Source: Methanobacteriota archaeon (lineage in GTDB: Archaea > Thermoplasmatota > Poseidoniia > Poseidoniales > Poseidoniaceae). Taken from it: a stretch of DNA of 38,793 bases. How positions within the stretch are numbered: position 1 is the first letter of the stretch; each line of letters opens with the position of its first letter. The translations under genes and the position numbers were made by a program. This document shows, in pieces, positions 8,028 through 17,208 of the stretch. Below the pieces are notes generated by a model that had not been told where the DNA came from, ran no database searches, and worked only from the letters and a program-made list of their open reading frames with translations. The stretch lies in the NCBI GenBank assembly GCA_004195515.1, contig PSPR01000002.1, positions 1 through 38,793 of the forward strand, read 5' to 3'.

Positions 8028-8690
8028 ATGGCGATGCCGAGGCGGGCGATGAAGGACTTGGGTTTCCAAGCTTGTTGTTTGCGTTGTGATGCTTCCAATA
8101 ATGTTGGAACCGAACGCTGCCGGTCTTGTATAAGTCACCACAGAAAGGTCAGAGAAGAGATTACAAGAGCGCCTACGAATGATGTTTTGTATCAATTTGC
8201 CCGTGAATTGATGGCGATGGCGGCTAATCCTCACCGCTACGACCACGATGAGTGTCATGGGCCGGTTTTGCGAGACCAACAACGTTTGGCGAATTCGATG
8301 GCTGGAGATAAACCATTACCAACCGGGGAAGATGTTGCTGCTTCTTTTGCTGTTCAGGCTGCAAAGAAAAAAAAGACGGTGCAAAGTGAGATCCCCTCGC
8401 AAGAGATTATTGAAATTATGTCCAGTTCATTAAATCTTGAGGATATGGAATATGGCGCAAGGACTATTCCAAGTAAGATTATCCCTTCTGTAGACCGATC
8501 AGATAGAGTCGGTGAAGATAGAGAGATGGTCGATAAAATTGAGGCAGAAAAGGCTTCTTCTACAACTCCTAAAGTGTTGAAAGAGGTAATTGAAACGGCA
8601 ACGGTAGAAGAACGTGTGCGTAAAAGAGGGAAATGGGATGAAACTCTTAGTGAAGTTTCAGAATTGTTGGATGATGATTTAGACTTATAG
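8028..8690 (+). CDS. Hypothetical protein with N-terminal paired-cysteine (zinc-type) motif
   Basis: I do not recognise the family. The open frame extends upstream to 7887, but that part overlaps the divergent M50 gene. I therefore start at the ATG at 8028 (the ATG at 8034 is equally possible), giving 220 residues. Residues about 16-35 hold CCLRC and CRSC spaced by about ten residues, a typical small zinc-binding arrangement. The middle has a lysine run (KKKK) and the C-terminal half is charged and acidic, ending DDDLDL, with helical character. A nucleic-acid or protein-interaction role is plausible from the zinc motif only. Confidence 0.6.
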   Translation: MAMPRRAMKDLGFQACCLRCDASNNVGTERCRSCISHHRKVREEITRAPTNDVLYQFARELMAMAANPHRYDHDECHGPVLRDQQRLANSMAGDKPLPTGEDVAASFAVQAAKKKKTVQSEIPSQEIIEIMSSSLNLEDMEYGARTIPSKIIPSVDRSDRVGEDREMVDKIEAEKASSTTPKVLKEVIETATVEERVRKRGKWDETLSEVSELLDDDLDL

Positions 8691-8691
8691 T

Positions 8692-8735
8692 CTTCTTAAG
8701 AAGGGTTTATATTTATAATTAATTATTTAATTATT
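8692..8735. terminator. Palindrome and AT-rich tract between convergent genes, candidate terminator
   Basis: The 40-base gap between the convergent ends at 8690 and 8731 contains the perfect palindrome CTTCTTAAGAAG (8692-8703), followed by an almost pure A/T stretch. Archaeal termination depends mainly on T-rich tracts, and this tract offers them on both strands. This is the only convergent junction in the window with room for such a signal. Confidence 0.4.
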
Positions 8736-9483
8736 GGATGGAATAACTGATTCTTGTCGTCCCTTTTCCCTTGTTCTTTTTTCCAAGATATTCTAGTGTT
8801 CCAATCTCTCCAATATTGCGAACATGGGTCCCCGCACACGGACATAAATCCAAATTATCACCTATTTTTACAACTCTAAGTTGCTTGACGCTAATAGGTA
8901 ACAAATCCATATTAGTGCGTTCTGGTGGCATGATTTTATTGATTTGTTCTCTTGTCATTATGCAGTCGCTTACCACAAGACTTGTCTCGATTAAAGAGTT
9001 GGCTTTTTCGAATAAATGGTCTAACATTTCTTGGTCGAATTTTACCGGGTTAAAATCGATCCTAGATCTATCGGTGTGAATTTGATTGCCGACTGTTCTA
9101 GCACCATCGTACATCTCATAGACCAATCCACTAACCAAATGTTGAGCGGTATGCATCTTCATATGGGCATAACGGCGCTCCCAATCGATTTTTCCTTCGA
9201 CTGAATCGCCGATGGAAATACCATGATCTTCGCCAACAAAGTGTTGGATTTGTCCTCGGCCCTGAACTTCGCTAACCTCTACAATTCCGCCATCCCATTC
9301 AATTGTGCCAACATCCCAATTTTGACCGCCTCCAAGTGGATAAAATAGGGTTTGGTCGAGTGAAATTGAATTTGTATCAACGTTGGTTACTTTTGCACAA
9401 AAGTCAGTTGAATAACCTGCATCGATGCTCTCCATGTACAGTTTAACCGTGCTCATGGATAGGCACCGGTGGGTATTGGTCAT
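8731..9483 (-). CDS. alaX: AlaX-type trans-editing alanyl-tRNA deacylase
   Basis: This protein of about 250 residues resembles the editing domain of alanyl-tRNA synthetase, which removes serine or glycine wrongly attached to tRNA-Ala. Visible motifs are FYPLGGGQ (the G-rich loop of the AlaX editing domain), HTAQH (two zinc-ligand histidines) and CAGTHV (third and fourth ligands Cys and His). The length fits the medium AlaX class. Three starts are possible. The ATG at 9483 overlaps the purQ stop in an ATGA, suggesting translational coupling. An ATG at 9456 would begin at MSTVKLYMES, which aligns best with the family start. The frame's first ATG is at 9498. It is the last gene of a purSL-purQ-alaX operon. 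Confidence 0.88.
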   Translation of the reverse strand: MTNTHRCLSMSTVKLYMESIDAGYSTDFCAKVTNVDTNSISLDQTLFYPLGGGQNWDVGTIEWDGGIVEVSEVQGRGQIQHFVGEDHGISIGDSVEGKIDWERRYAHMKMHTAQHLVSGLVYEMYDGARTVGNQIHTDRSRIDFNPVKFDQEMLDHLFEKANSLIETSLVVSDCIMTREQINKIMPPERTNMDLLPISVKQLRVVKIGDNLDLCPCAGTHVRNIGEIGTLEYLGKKNKGKGTTRISYSIQ

Positions 9484-10304
9484 AGATTTGACTGACAATA
9501 TTCGACTGCGTTTCTAAAAATTTTCATGCATTCCCCCTCAATTTCTTCAACGATTTCATTTCGGGTGTGTTGAGGGTGTAAGAAGGTCGCATACGCTGCC
9601 TCGGGGTGGGGCATCAGGCCGAAAATCAAGCCGGTTGGGTCGCAGATTCCTGCGATATTTCTTGCGCTCCCATTAGGGCAGATTGGGAATGGTAATTCCT
9701 CATCGGTAATTCCTGCTCCAACCTCTGATTTGGGGTCAACATATCGGGTTACCAATTGATGATTGGCGTCCAATGTGTCCAAGTCTTCAAAATTGGGCAT
9801 CACAAATCGTCCCTCCCCATGGCGAATTGGGCATTCTAAGCGAGTAATTCCTTTGGTCCAAATACATGGGCTTTCGGAATCGAATTCGAGGGTTATCCAG
9901 CGGTCCTCATAACGGCCGCTATTATTGAGGGTCAAACTAGCTCTTTGCTCAAAATCTGGAATTTCTCGGCCTGGTAATAAACCGGTTTTTACCAATACTT
10001 GAAATCCATTACAAATACCGATAATTGGCTTACCTGCGGCGGCAAATGCTGTGAGTTGTTCTCTCATCGCATATCTCATTCTATTACCGAGCAATCTTCC
10101 TGAACCCAAGTGGTCTCCAAAGGAGAAGCCACCCGGAACGGCCAAAATATGATATTCAGATAGGTCTTTGTCACCATTTATGAAATGGTTAACGTGAACT
10201 CTCTCTGATTTTGCTCCGGCCAATTCAAAAATTGCTGCGGTCTCGCGATCACAATTAATTCCGAAACCAAATAAAACCGCAACTTTTGGTATTTCGACCA
10301 TCAT
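9480..10304 (-). CDS. purQ: Phosphoribosylformylglycinamidine synthase glutaminase subunit PurQ
   Basis: This is a class I glutamine amidotransferase of 274 residues that supplies ammonia to PurL for the fourth step of purine synthesis (FGAR to FGAM). The nucleophile motif is GICNGFQVL, and the His-Glu pair is in LMPHPEAA. The N-terminus VAVLFGFGINCDRET and VPGGFSFGDHLGSG are typical of PurQ. At 274 residues it belongs to the longer PurQ type that partners PurSL fusions rather than the short form of about 225 residues. Its ATG overlaps the stop of purSL by four bases (10301-10304), so the subunits are probably made together. Confidence 0.95.
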   Translation of the reverse strand: MMVEIPKVAVLFGFGINCDRETAAIFELAGAKSERVHVNHFINGDKDLSEYHILAVPGGFSFGDHLGSGRLLGNRMRYAMREQLTAFAAAGKPIIGICNGFQVLVKTGLLPGREIPDFEQRASLTLNNSGRYEDRWITLEFDSESPCIWTKGITRLECPIRHGEGRFVMPNFEDLDTLDANHQLVTRYVDPKSEVGAGITDEELPFPICPNGSARNIAGICDPTGLIFGLMPHPEAAYATFLHPQHTRNEIVEEIEGECMKIFRNAVEYCQSNL

Positions 10305-13300
10305 TGGTCACCCCCGGTCATGTCAAGGCTTCCTTTCCACGAATTGACTAAATCCTCGACTTTAGATTCTATGACCAAATCATCACCATAATAAATTAAA
10401 AGGTGGTCGGAATCGGTTGTTTCTCCGAGATACATAATTTCTGAGCCGGATAGTGCTTCCAAAAACGCTGGACGATTTTCTTGGCTTACCCCTACGATAA
10501 TTCTGCCAAGTGATTCACCCCATAGCCTACCCCAAAGGTCGGCGTTTCCAGGCCCATCTACATCGATTGCCGCTCCGCATCTGCCGCCGATACACATCTC
10601 TGCAATCGCTACTGCAACTCCACCTTCACTACAATCGTGAGCTGTGCGAACGATTCCGTTTTGGATCGCTTTGGTTAAAGATTTGTAAGATTGAAGTTTT
10701 ACTTCTGGGTCTGGTAGTCGTGGTACTTCGCCACCAATTCCATCCGCTTCACCAGATGCTTTTAGCATGAAAGCCAATTCGCTTGCACCCAATTCTTGTT
10801 TTGAAGTGCCGACCAAATAAAGGCTTTCGCCGGGTTTGAGATCCGAGGTGGTCGTATACCGAACGTCGGGGTGGTCACCGAATAATGAGAATAGTAAAGT
10901 CGGTGGAATCGAAATCTTGCCCTCTCCGCTTCCATAATCGTTTTTCATCGAATCTTTACCTGAAACACAAGGGACAAAGTATGCTCTACAAACCCGTTCC
11001 AATTCACGATTTGCTCGAACCAATTGGGCTAATTTGAATCGGCCATCTGGGGTTTTTTCGCTCTCGATGGGGTCTGGCCAACAGAAATTATCCAAGCCGG
11101 CGATTTTTGTCATATCAACCCCGGCACAAACCGCGTTTCTAACCGCCTCATCGACCGCTGCTGCCGCCATAGCTCCAGCATCGATATCGCTGTAGCGTGG
11201 CGCAATTCCGTTCGATACGACCAATCCGTGAGTTGAGCCATGAATCGGTGCGAGAACTCCTGCGTCGCCTGGTCCATCGCGTTCGACACCTACGAATGGT
11301 TTGACTGCGGTTTGCGCGATAACCTCGTGGTCGTATTGACGAACCCAAGTTTCTTTTGAGGCGATATTTGGCTGGGCTAACATTCTGATTAAAAGATTCG
11401 AATGATCTGGGTTTTCCGGTGGTAAAAACGGAGTTAATTCGGGGGTTTTCCATTCGCTTTCTAATTGAAGTTGAGGTACACCATCATGGAGAAACTCCAA
11501 TGGTAATTGGCATACGGTATCTGCACCATATCTGACGTGGAATAATCCACTATTCGTGAAGCAAGCAACCCATGAAATCTCAACTTCATGGAGGGCCGCG
11601 AGTTGTTCAAAGGCTGGAACGTCCTCTTCTCTAACCGAGACCGTCATTCTTTCTTGGCTTTCAGAAACCAAAATTTCCCAAGCCTTGAGGCCTTCTTGTT
11701 TTAATGGAACTTTTGAAAGGTCGATATCACAGCCATTTGTATATTCGGCCATCTCCCCAATACTCGAAGATAATCCCCCCGCCCCATTATCGGTAATGCA
11801 AGTCATCAAACCAGCATCACGGGCTTCGAGAATCATGTCCACCATCTTTTTCTGAGTGATCGGATCACCGATTTGAACCGCACTCGATGGAGATTCCTCT
11901 GTCAATTCCAAAGAGGAAAATGTTGCTCCATGAATTCCATCATATCCAACCTTTCCACCGACCATGTAAACCCGGTCGCCAGGAAGGGGGTTCTTGACGT
12001 GGGATTCTCGCCCATCCGGTAGGTGGCGAGGCATCATTCCAATTGTTCCACAATAGACTAGTGGCTTGCCAATGTATCTATCATCGAATACTATTGCGCC
12101 GTTTACTGTTGGAATTCCACTTTCGTTTCCGCCAACTCTGACCCCGGCGTGGACCCCTCGTAGAACCCGAGATGGGTGAAATAAATTATCTGGCAAGTCG
12201 CCTTGCCAATCGGGTGGTCCAAAACAAAATACATCGGTATTTGCTATCGGTCGTGCCCCTAATCCTGTGCCTAAAATATCACGGTTTACTCCAACGATTC
12301 CAGTCATCGCTCCGCCGAATGGATCTAAAGCACTAGGGGAGTTGTGGGTTTCAGCCTTCATGCAAATCGACCAATCGTCGTCCCAAGCTATTACGCCTGA
12401 ATTATCGTGGAATATCGACAAGAGCCAATCAACTTCGGCTTGCATATCGAAAGTGGGTTTCATGATATGGGTTTTGAAAAGAGAATCTATGGTACAATCC
12501 TCGTCGGTTTCGCTATCAACATGATGGATTTTTGCAGCAAAAATCTTGTGTTTGCAATGTTCAGACCATGTTTGGGCTAAGCATTCCAATTCAACATCGG
12601 TTGGGGCGTCTACCACCAACCCTGCCGCTGCTCGGGCCTTGCGAATTTCGGGATCTCGATAATGAGCCTGAATCGCATGCATCTCCTCTAAATTTAAAGC
12701 GAGTAATCCTTCATTAGAAATTCTAATTAATTCTTCATCGGGCACTTCGAGGTCGATCGATTTTGGGGCCGAATATTCGATTTTTCCAATTTCTGGAAAT
12801 TCAATTTCTGGAGCTGTTTCTCCTTTGATACCAATTACTACTTTTTCGATTAACCCATTGTGAAGTTCCCCTGCTAGCCAATTAGAATCTAAGTCTGTTG
12901 GGCCGCCATAAAAAGCATAGGTGAGATAGGTAGATACCTTTGCTGACGATTCGGTTTGTGGAAAAATAGTCCTAAAACCATCAAGGGCGGCAGAACCTGG
13001 GTTATCGGTAACCCCAGGCTTAAATCCTATTGAAATAACCAATTCTGGCGAATCGGCGAAAAGGGTTTTATCGTTGAGAATTAAAGCATCGGTAGTACCA
13101 ACTTCGATTATTGGGTCGGCGAATAAATCTTCGACCCTATCCGAGATTTCTTCACTCGATATTTCGCTCTTTACCAAGTAGCCAACAACCGACCTAACCT
13201 GAGTGAATTCTATTGCGTGGTCGGCTCGCAGTCTCCTCTTTATGAGGTCACCACGCACATCGCGAAATCCGCTTCCAACCTTTGGGGTTACTTCGATTCG

Positions 13301-13318
13301 AACGATGTTAGCGGCCAT
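10301..13318 (-). CDS. purL: Phosphoribosylformylglycinamidine synthase, PurS-PurL fusion
   Basis: This 1005-residue enzyme catalyses ATP-dependent amidation of FGAR in purine synthesis. The first 80 or so residues (IVRIEVTPKVG..., FTQVRSVVGYLV) are a PurS-like domain. Two AIR-synthase-type halves follow, with motifs WSEHCKHKIF, MKAETHNSPSALDPFGGA, DNGAGGLSSSIGEMAEY, SQERMTV and AHDCSEGGVAVAIAEM. The amidotransferase is separate, encoded by purQ just downstream. The open frame runs 41 codons further upstream through a G/C-rich hairpin with no family similarity, so I start at MAANIVRIEV. The PurSL plus PurQ arrangement is found in some bacteria, so lateral transfer is possible. Confidence 0.94.
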   Translation of the reverse strand: MAANIVRIEVTPKVGSGFRDVRGDLIKRRLRADHAIEFTQVRSVVGYLVKSEISSEEISDRVEDLFADPIIEVGTTDALILNDKTLFADSPELVISIGFKPGVTDNPGSAALDGFRTIFPQTESSAKVSTYLTYAFYGGPTDLDSNWLAGELHNGLIEKVVIGIKGETAPEIEFPEIGKIEYSAPKSIDLEVPDEELIRISNEGLLALNLEEMHAIQAHYRDPEIRKARAAAGLVVDAPTDVELECLAQTWSEHCKHKIFAAKIHHVDSETDEDCTIDSLFKTHIMKPTFDMQAEVDWLLSIFHDNSGVIAWDDDWSICMKAETHNSPSALDPFGGAMTGIVGVNRDILGTGLGARPIANTDVFCFGPPDWQGDLPDNLFHPSRVLRGVHAGVRVGGNESGIPTVNGAIVFDDRYIGKPLVYCGTIGMMPRHLPDGRESHVKNPLPGDRVYMVGGKVGYDGIHGATFSSLELTEESPSSAVQIGDPITQKKMVDMILEARDAGLMTCITDNGAGGLSSSIGEMAEYTNGCDIDLSKVPLKQEGLKAWEILVSESQERMTVSVREEDVPAFEQLAALHEVEISWVACFTNSGLFHVRYGADTVCQLPLEFLHDGVPQLQLESEWKTPELTPFLPPENPDHSNLLIRMLAQPNIASKETWVRQYDHEVIAQTAVKPFVGVERDGPGDAGVLAPIHGSTHGLVVSNGIAPRYSDIDAGAMAAAAVDEAVRNAVCAGVDMTKIAGLDNFCWPDPIESEKTPDGRFKLAQLVRANRELERVCRAYFVPCVSGKDSMKNDYGSGEGKISIPPTLLFSLFGDHPDVRYTTTSDLKPGESLYLVGTSKQELGASELAFMLKASGEADGIGGEVPRLPDPEVKLQSYKSLTKAIQNGIVRTAHDCSEGGVAVAIAEMCIGGRCGAAIDVDGPGNADLWGRLWGESLGRIIVGVSQENRPAFLEALSGSEIMYLGETTDSDHLLIYYGDDLVIESKVEDLVNSWKGSLDMTGGDQ

Positions 13319-13327
13319 GGGACACAC

Positions 13328-13346
13328 CTGCCCCCATAGGGGGCAG
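13328..13346. repeat. Perfect hairpin between uvrA and purSL
   Basis: CTGCCCCC-ATA-GGGGGCAG is an 8-base-pair perfect stem with a 3-base loop. It lies in the 70-base gap between the uvrA stop and the purSL start, ending nine bases before the purSL ATG on the minus strand. It could end uvrA transcription, mask the purSL initiation region, or be a protein-binding dyad. No T-tract follows it, which argues against a simple bacterial-style terminator. Confidence 0.55.
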
Positions 13347-13388
13347 CCGGGCGGCAGCGACGACCATCCATGAATGCTGCGATTGAAA

Positions 13389-16298
13389 TCAAAGAATTTC
13401 TTTGAGATAAGCCCCGGTAAAACTCGCCTTGGTTCTTGCAATTTTTTCTGGGGTTCCTGTTGCGATTAGCTTTCCGCCTCGGTCGCCGCCCTCGGGGCCG
13501 AGATCGATAACCCAGTCCGAGGATTTGACCACATCAAGGTGGTGTTCGATGACCACAACGGTATGGCCTAAAGAGCGTAATCTATGCAATACTTCGATCA
13601 ATTGTTTTACATCGGAAATTGCTAAACCGGTGGTCGGCTCATCGAGAATATACATCGTATGTTTTTGAGGCGGGCGCCGTAATTCACTCGCTAACTTTAG
13701 TCTTTGAGCCTCGCCACCCGATAGAGTGGTCGCTGGTTGACCAAGTCGAATATATCCTAACCCTACCTCGTTGATTGTGGACAATGTGCGATGGAGTTTG
13801 CGATGATTTACAAAGAATTTTTCTGCTTCATTTACTGGCATTTGAAGGATGTCGTGAATGGTTTTTCCTTTCCAACTTACCTCTAAAGTTTCACGAGTGT
13901 AGCGTTTGCCAGAGCAAATATCGCAAGTAATCCAAACATCTGGTAGAAAATTCATTTCCAATTTTATCGAGCCTGCGCCCGAACAAGCTTCACAGCGGCC
14001 GCCTTTGACGTTGAAAGAAAAATGACCAGGGGTATAGCCGCGCTCTTTTGCTAATTTGGTATTGGCGAATAGTTTTCTAATATCGTCAAAGACTTTGGTA
14101 TAGGTTGCGGGGTTGGACCTCGGTGTTCTTCCAATTGGGGCTTGGTTGATCACGATCACTTTGTCTACCTTTTCAATGCCTTGTATTTCATCGTGGGCGC
14201 CGGGTTGAACATCAGATCCGCTCAATTGACGTTGAAGGGCGGGGGCAAGAATACTCGAGATGAGCGAGGATTTCCCTGAGCCTGATACTCCGGTGATTGC
14301 AGTTAGTAGTCCAAGGTGAATTTCAACATCGATATTGTCCAAATTATTCTGGGTTGCGCCCATTATTTTCAAATTACCTTGGGTTGGTTTTACCCGTTTC
14401 TTGGGTAAAGGAATCTCTTCCCTACCAGATAGATACCTACCGGTAATCGATTCCTCGCATTCCATCACAACACTAGGAGGGCCGTTGGCGACAATAGTGC
14501 CGCCTTTGAGCCCTGCTCCAGGGCCGATATCACATAACCAATCGGCTTGACGTAGGGTGTCTTCATCATGTTCGACTACGATGAGAGTATTGCCTAAATC
14601 TGCTAACTCCCGCAATGTAGCAAGCAATCTTGAATTGTCTTTTTGATGAAGTCCAATGGATGGCTCGTCCAAGACGTACATTACCCCGGTCAATCTAGAG
14701 CCTATTTGTGTCGCTAATCTTATCCTTTGACTCTCGCCCCCGGAGAGGGTGTTCGCTCTACGATCTAAGGTTAGATAATCAAGGCCAACGTCGTTTAAAA
14801 ATCCAAGTCTACCTTCGATTTCTTTGATGATGTCTCGCCCGATAAATGCCGATCTATCATCCAAGGTTTCCGCGGTTTTTCCTTCGCCTTGCCAAGATTT
14901 TACCATTCCGAGTGCTTCGTGTACACTCGCCATTCCAACTTCGGGTAATCTGATTCCCCCCACGCTGACATTTCGTGCTGCGGCATTCAATTTTTCACCC
15001 TTGCAATTAGGACAATTTTCATCGGTCATACAAGCGATTAATCTTGATCTCGTCCTTTCAGAAGTTGTTTCAGTATAGGTTTTCTGAAGACGTTCGAAAA
15101 CTCCTTCCCATGGTTTGCTATACTTGTATTGCGAGCCTGTTTCTGAAATAAACTCAAAATTAATAATGGTAGATCCTGAGCCGTTCATCATAATGTCTTG
15201 AGCATCATCATCCAATTCAAAAAATGGAACATCGGTTGGGATTCCATAATGTTTAGCGGTTTGCTCCATTAATTTTCGATACCAATGTGGGGACATTGAT
15301 TGACGCCAAGGAAGCACACATCCATCGGAAATTGTTGCTTTTTTATTGAGTAATAATGATTCGCTAAAACGCCTTTGGACCCCTAAACCTTGACACGAAG
15401 GACAAGCTCCTAAAGGTGAGTTGAACGAAAATACCCTTGGACTCATTTCGGGCATGAACGCTCCGTGTTTGACACAAGCAAATTCCTCAGACCAAGACAA
15501 TGTTTCGCCTTGTTTGGTCTGGGTTGAAAGTGAGCCTTCGCTCAATTGATAGCCTTCTTCTGGACCTTGAATACTTTCGATCGAAACCGTTCCAGCGCCG
15601 ATTCTCAAACCGGATTCTATGCCTTCAGTAAGTCGTTGACGGCGGTCTCTTGTACATCGTAATCTGTCGATTCTAACATCGACATCGTGGCGAAGGTTCT
15701 TTTCTAAATCGTGATTTTCTTCAAAGGATTCTTCGCGGCCGTTTATCTTTCCCTCGGTCCAACCCTGTTCGACCAGATGGCGAAACAAATCAGCGTGGGT
15801 ACCTTTTTTATTTCTGATCGCTGGGCTCCAAATCGATATAGCGTGCCCTTCCATCTTCCACATGATATCATCAACGATTTCTTGAACCGTTCTCCGGGCT
15901 ACTTCGACCCCGCAGGTAGGGCAATGAGGTTTGCCGATGCGAGCCCACATCAAGCGAAGATAATCCATGATTTCAGTCACGGTTGCAACTGTTGACCGGG
16001 GGTTATGGGAACCTTGTTTTTGATCGATTGAAATGGCAGGCGATAAACCTTCGATGCTATCACAATCGGCTTTTTTCATTTGACCGATAAATTGGCGAGC
16101 ATAAGAAGAAAGGCTCTCTACATACCTTCTTTGGCCTTCTGCGTACAAGGTATCGAAGGCTAGACTTGATTTCCCAGATCCAGATACGCCGCTGATAACG
16201 ACAAATTTTCCCCTCGGCAACAAAACATCAATGTCTTGTAAATTGTGGGTGCGGGCACCTCGCACCTCAATCCAACCGGCGTCATATTCCTCACCCAT
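13389..16298 (-). CDS. uvrA: Excinuclease ABC subunit A (UvrA)
   Basis: This full-length 969-residue UvrA is the damage-recognition ATPase of nucleotide excision repair. Two ABC modules are complete: Walker [20 protein letters not shown] with [12 protein letters not shown] and [11 protein letters not shown], and [15 protein letters not shown] with [12 protein letters not shown] and ILDEPTTGL. The zinc-binding CxxC pairs are present (CPSC, CPNC, CEAC, CDIC). UvrA is a bacterial protein acquired by some archaea, so it implies uvrB and uvrC elsewhere in the genome; neither is in this window. A perfect 14-base palindrome lies 17-30 bases before the start. The upstream RluA-like gene is on the same strand 38 bases away. 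Confidence 0.97.
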   Translation of the reverse strand: MGEEYDAGWIEVRGARTHNLQDIDVLLPRGKFVVISGVSGSGKSSLAFDTLYAEGQRRYVESLSSYARQFIGQMKKADCDSIEGLSPAISIDQKQGSHNPRSTVATVTEIMDYLRLMWARIGKPHCPTCGVEVARRTVQEIVDDIMWKMEGHAISIWSPAIRNKKGTHADLFRHLVEQGWTEGKINGREESFEENHDLEKNLRHDVDVRIDRLRCTRDRRQRLTEGIESGLRIGAGTVSIESIQGPEEGYQLSEGSLSTQTKQGETLSWSEEFACVKHGAFMPEMSPRVFSFNSPLGACPSCQGLGVQRRFSESLLLNKKATISDGCVLPWRQSMSPHWYRKLMEQTAKHYGIPTDVPFFELDDDAQDIMMNGSGSTIINFEFISETGSQYKYSKPWEGVFERLQKTYTETTSERTRSRLIACMTDENCPNCKGEKLNAAARNVSVGGIRLPEVGMASVHEALGMVKSWQGEGKTAETLDDRSAFIGRDIIKEIEGRLGFLNDVGLDYLTLDRRANTLSGGESQRIRLATQIGSRLTGVMYVLDEPSIGLHQKDNSRLLATLRELADLGNTLIVVEHDEDTLRQADWLCDIGPGAGLKGGTIVANGPPSVVMECEESITGRYLSGREEIPLPKKRVKPTQGNLKIMGATQNNLDNIDVEIHLGLLTAITGVSGSGKSSLISSILAPALQRQLSGSDVQPGAHDEIQGIEKVDKVIVINQAPIGRTPRSNPATYTKVFDDIRKLFANTKLAKERGYTPGHFSFNVKGGRCEACSGAGSIKLEMNFLPDVWITCDICSGKRYTRETLEVSWKGKTIHDILQMPVNEAEKFFVNHRKLHRTLSTINEVGLGYIRLGQPATTLSGGEAQRLKLASELRRPPQKHTMYILDEPTTGLAISDVKQLIEVLHRLRSLGHTVVVIEHHLDVVKSSDWVIDLGPEGGDRGGKLIATGTPEKIARTKASFTGAYLKEIL

Positions 16299-16314
16299 CG
16301 GCCTAATGGGCGTG

Positions 16315-16328
16315 TCAAGAGTTCTTGA
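16315..16328. promoter_or_regulatory. 14-base palindrome upstream of uvrA, candidate operator
   Basis: TCAAGA-GT-TCTTGA is a perfect dyad located 17-30 bases before the uvrA ATG at 16298, where the TATA/BRE region of a leaderless gene would lie. It does not match the known LexA boxes. It could be a repressor site or a chance palindrome. Confidence 0.35.
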
Positions 16329-16336
16329 GACCTTGG

Positions 16337-17191
16337 TTAATTTTCTGGACCGAATGGGATTGGTGCTTCAAATCTCACCGGGTCATCGGTTTCTGGGTGA
16401 AGGAATTCTAGGCTTGTAGCATGAAGGGCTATTCTTCCAATTGGATTTCCTCTAGCGCCGTGTTGTTTATCGCCGATAACCGGACATCCTAAGTTTGCCA
16501 ATCCAACTCTAATTTGATGGCGGCGGCCGGTTTCGATGGTTAGTTGAATCAGGCTAGCGGACTCATCGCTATCCACAACATTCCAATGGGTTATTGCTTC
16601 GCGAGCATTTGGATTGCGCTTATTTACCGCTTTAACTCGAAGAAATTTATCTTCTAATAACCATTCTTGAATTGTCCCCGATCGTTCTTCGGGACCACCT
16701 TCGACCAAGGCGTGGTAGATTCGATGAACCTCCCGGGCTGCAAATTGTTCTTGGAGGTATTCTTTATGGTGCTTATGTTTTGCAAAAATCATCACTCCAG
16801 AGGTCTCTCTATCAAGCCGGTGAACAATGAATCCCCAATTCTTTTCATTTTTATCTTTTAAATAATCGACAGTTCTAGAATGGAGGGTGTCCGGTTCCAT
16901 TTTATCGGTTGCTACAGAAAGTAGGCCCGCTTGTTTATTCACTACTAGTAGATGTTCGTCCTCGAATAAAATTTTGATTCGAATAGTTTTTTTCTTAGGG
17001 ATTGGTGGGGGTGAGGTTTTGGCAGCTATAATTTTATCTGTAATTTCAATTTCATCATCGCTCTCAACTAGATGGGTGGCTTTGTGGATGGTTTTTCCGT
17101 TCACTAAAACCCTTCCTCCGGTCAACATTTTTCGCAAGGTATTGCGAGAAGAATTTGGGAATAGTTTTTGGATTTCATCTATTAATTTCAT
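16337..17191 (-). CDS. RluA-family RNA pseudouridine synthase
   Basis: This 284-residue enzyme converts specific uridines in rRNA or tRNA to pseudouridine. The N-terminal 55 or so residues are an S4-like RNA-binding domain (NTLRKMLTGGRVLVNGK). The catalytic domain follows with the signature HRLDRETSGVMIFAK, where the Asp is the nucleophile, and IETGRRHQIRVGLANLGCPVIGD. The type is bacterial (RluA/RluC/RluD group), and the exact target base cannot be told from sequence. A strong ribosome-binding site (AGGAGG) lies eight bases before the ATG. It is downstream of moeA with a 17-base gap. Confidence 0.9.
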   Translation of the reverse strand: MKLIDEIQKLFPNSSRNTLRKMLTGGRVLVNGKTIHKATHLVESDDEIEITDKIIAAKTSPPPIPKKKTIRIKILFEDEHLLVVNKQAGLLSVATDKMEPDTLHSRTVDYLKDKNEKNWGFIVHRLDRETSGVMIFAKHKHHKEYLQEQFAAREVHRIYHALVEGGPEERSGTIQEWLLEDKFLRVKAVNKRNPNAREAITHWNVVDSDESASLIQLTIETGRRHQIRVGLANLGCPVIGDKQHGARGNPIGRIALHATSLEFLHPETDDPVRFEAPIPFGPEN

Positions 17192-17199
17192 TATATTTT

Positions 17200-17205
17200 C
17201 CTCCT
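17200..17205 (-). promoter_or_regulatory. Ribosome-binding site of the RluA-like gene
   Basis: AGGAGG on the minus strand with eight bases to the ATG at 17191 is a near-ideal Shine-Dalgarno site in the moeA-rluA gap. It shows that internal operon genes here use leadered initiation, while many first genes look leaderless. Confidence 0.65.
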
Positions 17206-17208
17206 ATA

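Noticed and set aside
13319-13441. 41-codon N-terminal extension of PurSL
   Set aside because: It runs through a G/C hairpin and the uvrA 3' end and has no PurS-family similarity; the family start is at 13318.
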